From Candidatus Methylomirabilota bacterium (GTDB taxonomy: Bacteria; Methylomirabilota; Methylomirabilia; Rokubacteriales; CSP1-6), in assembly GCA_036002485.1 (NCBI GenBank), contig DASYTI010000001.1, forward strand, positions 62,001-126,000: DNA of 64,000 nt, given 5' to 3'. The notes under the pieces were generated by a model that was not told the DNA's origin, ran no database searches, and saw only the letters and a list, made by a program, of their open reading frames with translations. The translations under genes and the position numbers were made by a program. Numbering within the stretch: position 1 is the stretch's first letter; the number at the start of each line of letters is the position of its first letter. This document shows, in pieces, positions 1 to 7,771 of the stretch.

Positions 1-29
1 GACCTTGAGGCCGCCGAGGACGGACACGA

Positions 30-1100
30 TCAGCGCGCGTCGCGCGCGCTCGGCGCCAGGGCCGCGCGCACGCGAGGCAGCACCTCGCGAGCCACCCGCG
101 CGGTGTAGCCGCGCTCGGGATCTTGCGGCACCGGCGGGTCGGGGATGGGGTGCAGCACCACGTAGTCGAACTCCACCTGCGCTTCGCGAAGCACCTCCAC
201 GAGCTGATCCGCCACCTCGATCGGCCCGCCGCGCAGGCTGAAGGCGTCGGCGGCGCTCGTCTGCAAGAAATCGACGACGCGCCCGCTCGCCTCGAGATCC
301 GCCGCGTGATGGAAATCCGGCCAGACCTTGTGCTGATGCTTCAAGGTCTCGGGCTCCGGCCCCGACCACGTGAGCCCGGGCGGGTCGAAGAGCCGGGGCG
401 AGTACTCGTAGTAGCCGGCCGCCATGGACTTGGCCATGGTCACGGCGCGGCTCGGCTCATCGAGGAGCACGGTGTGAAAGATGGCGGCCAGCCCGACGCG
501 GGCCGGATCGCGACCGGCTTCCGCCGCGCCCGCCCGGATGGCGTCGACGGCCGCGCGGATGTTCGCCGGGTGAGTCCCCACACGGATGAACACGCCGTCG
601 GCCACCCGGCCCGCCATGCGCAGGGTGCGCGGGCCACCCGCGGCGATCCAGATGGGCACCGGCCGATGATGCGGGAGCCGCGCGGGCCGGTCGGCGCCGA
701 CCTCGACCGACTCGCCGTCCAGCAATGCGCGCATGAGGCGCGTGCTCTCCTCCAGATCCTTGACGCGGGCGGGCTTGAGCCCCGCCAGCCTCACGGCCGT
801 GTCGCCCACGCCCCAGCCGAGGAGAACCCGGCCGGGCGCCAACTCGTCGATGGTGGCGATCGAGGACGCGGTCACCGACGGGTGCCGGTTCACGGGATTG
901 GCGAGGAGCGGACCCAGCATGATCGTCGTCGTCGCCCGCGCGGCCGCGGCGAGGAGCACGTAGGTGTCGCGCCGGCGGAGCTGGGAGTCGGGCTGGAACG
1001 CCGCGTCCCACCCGAGCATCTCCGCGCGCCGGACATCCGCGGCCAGCGTGTCCACGGAGCGGGAGTCGAAGCGGTTCAGCCCGAAGCGGGGAACCTTCAT
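30..1100 (-). CDS. LLM class flavin/F420-dependent oxidoreductase
   Basis: 356 aa, the usual length for the luciferase-like monooxygenase (TIM-barrel) superfamily that uses FMNH2 or F420. The opening MKVPRFGLNRFD followed by 'RRAEMLGWDAAFQPDSQL' and the later 'LAPGRVLLGWGVGD' segment are typical of the group that includes methylene-tetrahydromethanopterin reductase-like enzymes. The start ATG overlaps the TGA of the upstream SDR gene by 4 nt (ATGA), so the two are probably translationally coupled. The substrate cannot be read from sequence. It is one of four LLM proteins in this window and is not a close copy of the others. Family call is firm; F420 rather than FMN is inference. Confidence 0.88.
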   Translation of the reverse strand: MKVPRFGLNRFDSRSVDTLAADVRRAEMLGWDAAFQPDSQLRRRDTYVLLAAAARATTTIMLGPLLANPVNRHPSVTASSIATIDELAPGRVLLGWGVGDTAVRLAGLKPARVKDLEESTRLMRALLDGESVEVGADRPARLPHHRPVPIWIAAGGPRTLRMAGRVADGVFIRVGTHPANIRAAVDAIRAGAAEAGRDPARVGLAAIFHTVLLDEPSRAVTMAKSMAAGYYEYSPRLFDPPGLTWSGPEPETLKHQHKVWPDFHHAADLEASGRVVDFLQTSAADAFSLRGGPIEVADQLVEVLREAQVEFDYVVLHPIPDPPVPQDPERGYTARVAREVLPRVRAALAPSARDAR

Positions 1101-1912
1101 GCCTGGCTCTCCCGCGCGGGCCCGACCAGCGTGGCGCCGCCGTCCACGACCAGGGTATGGCCCGTGATGTAGCTCGCGTAGTCCGAGAGGAGAAAGCGCA
1201 CGGCGTGGCCGATGTTCCAGCCGGTCCCCTCGATGCCCAGGACGGAGGCGCGGCGGCGCTGGTCGCGGGCGGCCGGGGTCATGCCCCGCTCGTAGACCAT
1301 CGGCGTGTAGACCGGTCCCGGGGCCACGCAGTTCACGCGGATGCCGTCCTTGCCGTGATCGACGGCCATGGCGCGCGTGAGCGCGATCACCGCGCCCTTG
1401 GACACGGTGTAGACCGTGAGTCCCCGCGGCCGCAGCGCCGAGATCGACGACACGTTGACGATGGCTCCGCCGCCCCCACGGATCATGGCAGGGATGGCGT
1501 GCTTGGCGGCCAGGAACATGGTCTCGACGTTGACCTGCATGACACGGCGCCAGTTCTCCTGGGTCTCGTCGAGGACGGATCCCCGGCTGCCGATCCCGAC
1601 ATTGTTGTCGAGGAAGTCGAGGCGCCCGAAGCGATCGAGCGCGGTCTTGACCATGCCCGCGCAGTCCTCGGCGCGGGTGACATCCGCCTGGAAGGCGACG
1701 CCCTCGCCCCCCTGCTCCTTGATCATGGCAGCCGTCTGCTCGGCAAGCTCGATCTCGCGATCCACCACGATGACCCGCGCGCCCGCCTTAGCCAGCAGGA
1801 TGGCAGCGGCGCGGCCATTACCGATACCCGTCCGCGCCGCTCCCGCGCCCGTCACGATGGCGACTTTCCCGCTCAGTCCCCAGTCATCCGGCACATCGAA
1901 GCTCGAGGCCAT
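1097..1912 (-). CDS. SDR family NAD(P)-dependent oxidoreductase
   Basis: 271 aa classical short-chain dehydrogenase. Near the N-terminus is a glycine-rich nucleotide loop (TGAGAARTGIG), then NNVG, a Ser in 'NVSSISAL' and the catalytic pair YTVSK. The C-terminus has the usual 'ITGHTLVVDGGATL' ending. The dinucleotide loop carries a small AART insertion relative to TGxxxGIG, as seen in several catabolic SDRs. It is the first gene of a coupled pair with the LLM oxidoreductase that follows on the minus strand, suggesting both act on one small-molecule substrate. The substrate is unknown. Confidence 0.9.
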   Translation of the reverse strand: MASSFDVPDDWGLSGKVAIVTGAGAARTGIGNGRAAAILLAKAGARVIVVDREIELAEQTAAMIKEQGGEGVAFQADVTRAEDCAGMVKTALDRFGRLDFLDNNVGIGSRGSVLDETQENWRRVMQVNVETMFLAAKHAIPAMIRGGGGAIVNVSSISALRPRGLTVYTVSKGAVIALTRAMAVDHGKDGIRVNCVAPGPVYTPMVYERGMTPAARDQRRRASVLGIEGTGWNIGHAVRFLLSDYASYITGHTLVVDGGATLVGPARESQA

Positions 1913-1984
1913 GGACTCCCTCGCGACTATCTAGAAGTTTCGGCGGTTCGAGTAGCTCTACGACCTGGGTCTCATCTCCGAGGC

Positions 1985-3376
1985 TCAGGCGGGCCAGGCG
2001 GCGGCGTGCGTGCCGAGGGGCACGGTGGGGCGAGACCAGAAGGCGGGCGTCTCCGAGAGTCGCGCGGCGGGCTGGACGTGGCGGAGCCGGCCGAAGGGCG
2101 TGTCCATGTCCGCGATGAGGTCCTGGACGGCCTCCAGCGAGAGATCCTGGGTGCGCCGGCCTTCCACGCGGCCGAGGGCGTCGACCCAGCGCCCCGTCTG
2201 GGCCAGCGACACGCGGACCAGATAGCTCCCGCCCTCGCGCGCGCGGCGAGCGAGCGCGATCAGCGCCCCGAGCGCGGCGAGGTATCCCGTACCGTGGTCC
2301 ACGACCTGAGCGGGCAGGTGCTGAGGCCCATCGGCGCCGACCGCGAACCCGTGCTCGTGCGCCATTCCGCTGACGGACTGGATGATGGTCTCGAATCCCC
2401 GGCGCTCGCGCCATGGGCCGGTGTGGCCGAAGGCGGAGAGGGTGACACAAACGATGCCCGGGCGAATCTTTGCCAGCTCCTCGGGGGCGAGGCCGAGGCG
2501 GGCGAGCGCTCCCGGACGATAGGACTGGCAGAAGACGTCGGCCTCCCGGACGAGGCCGCGAAGCGTCTCGGCGGCCGCGGGCTGACGCAGGTCGAGCGAG
2601 GCCGAGAGCTTGCCCAGCCCGGTGTCGATCACGAGCCCCGGCAGATTCGGCAGGTGGGGGGCGGAAACGAGCAGCACGTCGGCGCCGTAGGCGGCGAGGG
2701 TGCGGCCGCCCACGGGTCCCGCGATGACGCGCGTGAGATCGAGCACGCGGAGGCCCGAGAGCGCGCGCGGTCCCGAGCCCGCGGGCTCGGGCGGGGCCTC
2801 GCCGATCTTCTCGATCTCCAGGAGGGGAAGCGCGGCCACGGCGAGCCCCTGGGGATGCGCGTGCCATTCCGCGCGCGAGCGCACCATGCCGGTAGGGAGC
2901 CCCGCGGAGGCGAAGGCATTCTCGAGATCGCCCGCGGTCCACTTGGCCACCGCGTCCTCGACGCTCTCCCGCGTGCCCTCGCAGCCCAGCAGCTTGAGGG
3001 CCCCCTCGCGATGGTGCGGCATGTTGGAGTGGATCTGGATCCACCGCCCGTCTCCCGCCTGATAGAAGCCGAAGATGGGATCGCGCCGATGGATGTCCGG
3101 CTGGCTCTCCGCGCGCAGGTAGCGCTCGCTCCTGAACGCGGCGACCGCCGCGCGCAGATCCACCGCCACCGACTGCCCGCGCCCCGTCCGCAGCCGCCAG
3201 ATCTCGGTGGCGGCGAGCGCGGTGGCGGCGATCACTGCGGAGGCTGCGGTACCGATCTTGAAATTGGTGGGCAGGATAGGATCGGCGCCCGTCAGCGTCA
3301 CGCGGTCGAGCGCGGCGGGGTCGCCGCCCGCCAGGTCCCACAGCTTCTGCAGGGCGATGAAGCCGTCAGTCGTCAT
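1985..3376 (-). CDS. CaiB/BaiF-type CoA transferase with duplicated half-domains
   Basis: 463 aa. The canonical CaiB/BaiF beginning ('LSGLRVLDLTRVIAGPVGG') does not start the protein but lies near residue 206. It is preceded by about 200 residues that themselves look like a CaiB module (residues ~30-75, including 'GRGQSVAVDLRAA'). The chain therefore reads as two incomplete CaiB-like modules in series rather than one ordinary ~400-aa enzyme. Family III CoA transferases move CoA between carboxylic acids. The partner and acid are unknown, but neighbours (SDR, LLM oxidoreductase, crotonase, acyl-CoA dehydrogenase) fit degradation of a branched, cyclic or aromatic acid. The upstream ~75 bp to the next gene probably holds the promoter. 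Confidence 0.85.
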   Translation of the reverse strand: MTTDGFIALQKLWDLAGGDPAALDRVTLTGADPILPTNFKIGTAASAVIAATALAATEIWRLRTGRGQSVAVDLRAAVAAFRSERYLRAESQPDIHRRDPIFGFYQAGDGRWIQIHSNMPHHREGALKLLGCEGTRESVEDAVAKWTAGDLENAFASAGLPTGMVRSRAEWHAHPQGLAVAALPLLEIEKIGEAPPEPAGSGPRALSGLRVLDLTRVIAGPVGGRTLAAYGADVLLVSAPHLPNLPGLVIDTGLGKLSASLDLRQPAAAETLRGLVREADVFCQSYRPGALARLGLAPEELAKIRPGIVCVTLSAFGHTGPWRERRGFETIIQSVSGMAHEHGFAVGADGPQHLPAQVVDHGTGYLAALGALIALARRAREGGSYLVRVSLAQTGRWVDALGRVEGRRTQDLSLEAVQDLIADMDTPFGRLRHVQPAARLSETPAFWSRPTVPLGTHAAAWPA

Positions 3377-3451
3377 GGTGTGGCCATAGTGTAGTCGAAG
3401 TTCGTCCGCTGTTGGACGGCGACAGCATGGTGCGCAGATCCTCTCCCCGAT

Positions 3452-4333
3452 TCATCCGGGAATGGCCGTGACCCGCGACCAGCGAGTCACGGGCAGCACG
3501 ATCACGGCAATGCCGAGCAGCACCAGGGCCATCCCGCTCAGCCGCAGCGGGCCGAAGCGCTCCCCGAACACCAGAGACGACGAATACGAAGCGACGAAGG
3601 GCGCGAGGAGGGCGAACGGCGTCACCGTCGCCGCGGGATAGCGGCGCAGCAGCAAGCCCCAGAGGGCATAGGCGAAGACCGTGGCCACGACACCGAGGTA
3701 GAGGACGGCGGCCATCCCGAGCCACGAGGCGGAGGCGATCGCGCGGCCGAGATCCGTGGGACCGTCGAGCACCATGGACAGGGCAAGGGAGGGAAGCGGC
3801 GGCACGAGACTGAGCCAGACCATGAGATTCAGCATCTCCACGGGGGGCAGCCGCTTCACGAGCACGTTGCCGATGGCCCAGCTGATGGCGGAGACCGTGG
3901 TCAGGCCCAGGCCGAGGGCGGTGAGATCGCCACCGACCGTCGCCGCGATGAGGGCGAGCCCCGCGAACGCCGTGGCCGTCCCGGCAACCTGCCTCCGGGT
4001 CGGGCGCTCACGCAGGACCAGCGCCGCGAAGAGGATGGTGAACAAGGCCTGGGTCTGGACGACGATCGCGGCCAGTCCCGGCGGCATGCCGTAGGCGATG
4101 CCGAAGAACTGGAAGAGGAATTGCCCCGCGAAGAGGGTGAGCCCGATCGTGCCGAGGAGCGGCCAGGAGACGGGAGGGCGCGCGAGGAACAGGGCGGGCA
4201 GCGAGGCGATGACGAATCGAAGGGCGGCCAGCTCAGGCGGCGAAAAGGAGGCGAGCCCGATCTTGGTCGCGATGAAGGCAACGCCCCAGATCACGACGAC
4301 AAGGACGGCGAGGAAGACATCGGCGGGCGTCAC
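3452..4333 (-). CDS. EamA/DMT-family transporter
   Basis: 293 aa with about ten hydrophobic helices and two EamA repeats, each beginning with a helix of the type 'VVIWGVAFIATKIGL' and 'VSAISWAIGNVLVKRL'. The small basic C-terminus (VTRWSRVTAIPG) is likely cytoplasmic. Members of the drug/metabolite transporter superfamily export amino acids, nucleosides or small organics. It lies 25 bp downstream of a LysE-type exporter on the same strand, so the two may form an exporter pair. The substrate cannot be assigned. Confidence 0.9.
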   Translation of the reverse strand: MTPADVFLAVLVVVIWGVAFIATKIGLASFSPPELAALRFVIASLPALFLARPPVSWPLLGTIGLTLFAGQFLFQFFGIAYGMPPGLAAIVVQTQALFTILFAALVLRERPTRRQVAGTATAFAGLALIAATVGGDLTALGLGLTTVSAISWAIGNVLVKRLPPVEMLNLMVWLSLVPPLPSLALSMVLDGPTDLGRAIASASWLGMAAVLYLGVVATVFAYALWGLLLRRYPAATVTPFALLAPFVASYSSSLVFGERFGPLRLSGMALVLLGIAVIVLPVTRWSRVTAIPG

Positions 4334-4358
4334 GCTCGAGGGCGCCCGGGCGGTCCGC

Positions 4359-5003
4359 CTACTTCCGGTGGCTGCTCGAGAATGCCGCGGCCACGCCGAG
4401 CCCGATGTACATGCTCCCGGAGACCCAGCGCTCGCTCCTCACGAACCGCGGATTGCCGCGCAGCCACTGCGCCGCCGTCCCCGCCCCCACCGCGTAGAGA
4501 CCGTCGGTGATCACGCCCAGCCCGACGAAGAGCAGCCCGAGGCCAAGGATCTGAGCGCCCACATCGCCGCGGGCGGTGATGACGAACTGAGGCAGGAAGG
4601 CGAGGAAGAACAGCGCCGTCTTCGGGTTGAGCACGTTGACGACGACGCCGTCCAGAAATGCGCGGCGCAGGCGAGGCCGCTCGGGGCGCGGGGACGCGAC
4701 GCTCGTCGTCCGGTCGAGCAGCCGGCGCACGCCGAGGAAGATGAGATAGGTCGCCCCGAGGTACTTGACCACGCTGAAGGCCATGGCGGAGGCGGCGAGC
4801 AAGGCGGAGAGCCCCGCCGCCGCCGCGGCGACATGCACGAGGGTGCCCGCGTGGACTCCCAGCATGGATACGAGCCCGGCCCGGCGGCCCTGGTCTATGC
4901 TGCGCGCCACGATGTAGAGCACGGCGGGGCCGGGCGTGAGCAGCAGCACCAGGGCCGCGGCGATGAAGAGGCCGAGGCTGGCGAACTCGGGCAGCGCGAT
5001 CAC
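4359..5003 (-). CDS. LysE/RhtB-family translocator
   Basis: 214 aa, six predicted helices. The N-terminal 'LTPGPAVLYIVARSIDQGRR' matches the family signature (GPxxxxxxxxxxxxGRRAG), and the central 'NVLNPKTALFFLAFLPQF' motif is diagnostic of LysE/RhtB amino-acid exporters. It precedes the EamA transporter on the same strand with a short gap. The ~125 bp upstream contains no gene. Likely exports an amino acid or derivative; which one is unknown. Confidence 0.92.
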   Translation of the reverse strand: MIALPEFASLGLFIAAALVLLLTPGPAVLYIVARSIDQGRRAGLVSMLGVHAGTLVHVAAAAAGLSALLAASAMAFSVVKYLGATYLIFLGVRRLLDRTTSVASPRPERPRLRRAFLDGVVVNVLNPKTALFFLAFLPQFVITARGDVGAQILGLGLLFVGLGVITDGLYAVGAGTAAQWLRGNPRFVRSERWVSGSMYIGLGVAAAFSSSHRK

Positions 5004-5129
5004 GGGCTCTTGAGCCGCATGTCTGCCTTCATCGCCCGCGCCATTGCTCTCGCGACCATGGCGCCGATCCTGCCAGAGGGGCGGCAGCAGGTCAAACCTG
5101 AGGCACTCCTGACCGGCCGGGCCGGCATG

Positions 5130-5765
5130 TCAGAAGTCCTCGCTCACGCGATCGATGTCCTGGACGGTGGAGAGGGAGTGATAGAGGGCGCTCCGCGGGT
5201 TGTCGTTGACGAGATGGCGGTAGTAGAGGAGCCCCACCGTCTTGGCCACGACCTTGCGCAAGCGCAGCCGGAGGAGGAAGGGGTCAGGTGGCTCTCCATA
5301 CCACGTGGGGTCCAGCCGCGCCGTCGAGATGACGCCCACGCGCCACTCGCGCCAGGCCCAGGCATAGGCCCACTCCAGCTTCCGCGGGTACATGTCGAGC
5401 GTGGTGAACCCGATGATCACGTTGCGGGGATCGGCGGCGAGCTGCGAGTTCGCCCTTCTCATGAAATCCAGAAGCTCCTCGCTGATGACCTGGCGCCGTG
5501 CTGGATCGACGGTGTGCGGCGGCAAGGGGCGGGCAGGCAGGACCTCCAGCTGGAGACCGTGGATGTAGAAATAGTGGTCGGTGATCTCCGCGACCCTCGA
5601 GACCGGGAAGTCTCCGAAGGCCTGGAGATAGACGTGCTCGGGCTTGCCCGGCGGCCCTTGCCGCGGGCGATCCGGGGAGGACACCAACGGGCCTGGGGCT
5701 ATCCCCAGGCTCAAGGCCAGGCCGGCCCCGACGAGGACGAGCCGGAGGAGGACCCTGACTCTCAC
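5130..5765 (-). CDS. Archaemetzincin-like protein lacking the HExxH zinc site
   Basis: 211 aa from a GTG start at 5765. The open frame runs further upstream, but that part is repeat DNA (5802-5980), so the GTG that begins a hydrophobic signal-like segment (VRVRVLLRLVLVGAGLALSL) is preferred. From residue ~45 it follows the archaemetzincin pattern: 'LEVLPARPLPPHTVDPARRQ', 'IIGFTTLDMYP', 'VISTARLDPTWYGEPPD', a conserved Lys, then the region where metalloproteases have HExxHxxG, and finally 'SLSTVQDIDRVSEDF' matching the family's Ser/Asp ending. The HExxH equivalent reads K175-T-V-G-L179, and the Cys residues are absent. Zinc protease activity is therefore unlikely. Homology is from remembered family pattern; a database search would settle it. 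Confidence 0.65.
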   Translation of the reverse strand: MRVRVLLRLVLVGAGLALSLGIAPGPLVSSPDRPRQGPPGKPEHVYLQAFGDFPVSRVAEITDHYFYIHGLQLEVLPARPLPPHTVDPARRQVISEELLDFMRRANSQLAADPRNVIIGFTTLDMYPRKLEWAYAWAWREWRVGVISTARLDPTWYGEPPDPFLLRLRLRKVVAKTVGLLYYRHLVNDNPRSALYHSLSTVQDIDRVSEDF

Positions 5766-5801
5766 TCCGCTGATCCGGTCGCAAGTCAAACTGCTAGGAC
5801 T

Positions 5802-5980
5802 CCGTCCAAGCAATTTCATGCCCTCGCGAGCAGGCATATTCCGCTTCGAGCGCCGGCTTCGCCGGCGCAGTTCTCGGATTGCTCGCCTCCGACGGCGGGG
5901 CCCCAGCCCCACGACGCCCTGGGGCTCGCCCTGCGTCGGGGGGAGGCTTCGGAAGGGGGGCGGAGCTCCCCTCCGAGCTA
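5802..5980 (-). repeat. Three-part dispersed repeat, copy 1 (family B)
   Basis: Read on the minus strand from the stop codon of the crotonase gene: TAG, then GTAG, then the G-rich hairpin beginning CTCGGAGG (near 5976), a variable GC-rich middle, a perfect hairpin GCGCCGGC-GAA-GCCGGCGC, and a tail ending in a GCGAGGGCATG...TTGCTTGGAC motif. The same parts recur in order at 22258, 32196, 51001, 56532, 60206 and 62800. The G-rich hairpin has no run of T residues, so it is not a classical intrinsic terminator. Confidence 0.85.
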
Positions 5981-5981
5981 C

Positions 5982-6776
5982 CTAGCGCCCGGTGAACTTT
6001 GGCGCGCGCTTGTCCTTGAAGGCCTGCACGCCTTCCTTGTGGTCGGCCGTCTGGCGCACCAGCCCCATGTGGGAGGAGACGAGATCGAGGTGCGTGCGCA
6101 GATCGAGCCGCATCGACTGATAGACCAGCCGCTTGATCATTCGAATGGGAATCTGCGGCCCCTCGGCGATCTGATGGGCCAGGGCGTACGTCTCCTCCGC
6201 GAGCTTGTCCGCGGGCACCACGCGGTTGACGATGCCCAGCTCGAGCGCCTTGGGCGCCTCGATGAAGTCCGCCGTCCAGAGCAGCTCCAGGGCCTTGGCG
6301 GTGCCGGTGAGCCGCGGGAGGAAATAGGTGTCGCCGTCGCCGGGGACGAGCCCTACCCGCACGTAGCCCGTCGAGAACCGCGCGGTGTCGGCGGCGATGC
6401 GGAGATCGCACATCACCGACATGCCCATGCCCGCCCCCACCGCCACCCCGTTGATCATGGCAATGACGGGCTTGTCCATCTGCTCCAGCGTCTTGGGCAC
6501 GCGGTGAATGCCCTCCCAGAGCTGGTTCTTGTTGTCCAGCGCGGTGGGATCCCCCTGGCCCATGCGGCCGACGTCGCCGCCTGCGCAGAAGGCCTTGCCC
6601 GCGCCCGTGACGATCACCACGTTCACGTCGGGATCGCGCTGGGCCTCCCCGAGGGCCCAGACCCAGCGATCCAGCATCGGCCCCGTGAAGGCATTCATCT
6701 TGTCCGGCCGGTTCAGCGTGAGCGTGGCGATCTTGTCCTTGATCTCGTAGAGCAGCTCGTCGGTGTCCGGTGCCAT
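5982..6776 (-). CDS. Enoyl-CoA hydratase/isomerase (crotonase) family protein
   Basis: 264 aa from ATG at 6776, chosen because GGAG lies a few bases upstream and the protein then begins with the conserved 'DELLYEIKDKIATLTLNRP'. The frame is open further upstream but without family sequence. Crotonase features: 'AFCAGGDVG', 'GVAVGAGMGMSVMCDLRIA' (oxyanion hole) and 'VGLVPGDGDTYFLPRL'. Positions that hold the two catalytic glutamates in classical hydratase (E144/E164 of rat) appear as Gly and Tyr here, while an Asp follows PG. An isomerase, hydrolase or ring-modifying member is therefore more likely than a simple hydratase. The stop codon is abutted by repeat copy 1. Confidence 0.88.
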   Translation of the reverse strand: MAPDTDELLYEIKDKIATLTLNRPDKMNAFTGPMLDRWVWALGEAQRDPDVNVVIVTGAGKAFCAGGDVGRMGQGDPTALDNKNQLWEGIHRVPKTLEQMDKPVIAMINGVAVGAGMGMSVMCDLRIAADTARFSTGYVRVGLVPGDGDTYFLPRLTGTAKALELLWTADFIEAPKALELGIVNRVVPADKLAEETYALAHQIAEGPQIPIRMIKRLVYQSMRLDLRTHLDLVSSHMGLVRQTADHKEGVQAFKDKRAPKFTGR

Positions 6777-6784
6777 GTCTCTCC

Positions 6785-7771
6785 TCAGGGGGCGACGGTG
6801 GTCGCGGCAAATTTGCGGTTGCGATGCTCGCCCGAGGTGACGGGCGGGTGCTTGGCGGGATTCCCTGGACCCTGGCAGCTCGGGAGGCACTCGATCAGCG
6901 CATCGTAGTTGGGCTGGTGGAAGAAGGCGAGGGAGAGTCGCCCCGTGCCGAGCGTCGCGTCACGCGGCGGATTCACCACTCGGTGCAGCGTGGAGATCCA
7001 CCGGTCGTTGGTCCAGTGCATCATGAGGTCGCCGATGTTCACGACGAAGGCGTCGGACACCGCCTCCACGTCCAGCCACCGTCCCTGGCGCGTCCTGACC
7101 TGAAGCCCGCCCGGGGCGTCCTCGATCTTGAGGATGGTCATGGTGCCGTAGTCGGTGTGCTCACCCGCCCGGAGCTGGCCCGGCAGCGGGGCATCGTGCT
7201 GATCGGGATAGTGAATGGCGCGGACGCGGCTCGCGTGCTTGTCGATCTTGTCCGCGAAGAAATCCTCCGGCACGTCGAGGGCGACCGCGAACACGCGCAT
7301 GAGGTCGGCGGCCAGCCGCTCCATCTGGCGGTAGTACGCGCGCCAGATCCTCGGCAGCTCGGCCGGACGGTCGGGCCAGACGTTCGGGACGAAATGCGGC
7401 GCGCCCTCGCGCCCGCGGAAATAGGGCGTGTCCGGCACGTCCATGGGCCCCTCGTACAGGCCCTCCTTGACGTCGGCGGGCGCCGCCTTGCCCAGCCCGT
7501 AGGACAGCGCCTCCTCGCCCAGTGCCCCGTAGCCGCGGCTCCTGTCCTGGCCCCGCGCCCTCATCTTCTCCGGGAGCGGCAGCTCGAAGAAGCGCCTGGA
7601 GACGTCGTACATGTCGGCCACGAGTTCCGCCGGGACAGCGTGGCCGCGCACGATGAGAAAGCCCAGCTCCTCGCAGGCGCGATTGACCTCGGCCGCGACC
7701 CGGCGCTTCCCATCGGGCGCCCCCGCGAGAAATGGCGCGACGTCGATGACGGGAACTTCGCGGAGCGTCAT
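6785..7771 (-). CDS. Isopenicillin N synthase-like 2OG-Fe(II) oxygenase
   Basis: 328 aa starting MTLREVPVIDVAPFL. The N-terminal half is the DIOX_N type ('ACEELGFLIVRGHAVP', 'FFELPLPEKM'). The C-terminal jelly roll has the iron ligands in 'GEHTDYGTMTIL' (His and Asp) and 'STLHRVVNPP' (His), and the 2-oxoglutarate motif R-x-S in 'RLSLAFF'. The start ATG overlaps the TGA of the acyl-CoA dehydrogenase by one base, and the crotonase gene begins just 8 nt after its stop, so the three form an operon. It probably hydroxylates or desaturates a small molecule; the substrate is unknown. Confidence 0.9.
   Translation of the reverse strand: MTLREVPVIDVAPFLAGAPDGKRRVAAEVNRACEELGFLIVRGHAVPAELVADMYDVSRRFFELPLPEKMRARGQDRSRGYGALGEEALSYGLGKAAPADVKEGLYEGPMDVPDTPYFRGREGAPHFVPNVWPDRPAELPRIWRAYYRQMERLAADLMRVFAVALDVPEDFFADKIDKHASRVRAIHYPDQHDAPLPGQLRAGEHTDYGTMTILKIEDAPGGLQVRTRQGRWLDVEAVSDAFVVNIGDLMMHWTNDRWISTLHRVVNPPRDATLGTGRLSLAFFHQPNYDALIECLPSCQGPGNPAKHPPVTSGEHRNRKFAATTVAP

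Noticed and set aside
5766-5912. N-terminal extension of the archaemetzincin-like frame to 5912
   Set aside because: The extra codons are repeat B DNA and the resulting Arg-rich sequence precedes a good signal-like segment starting at GTG 5765.
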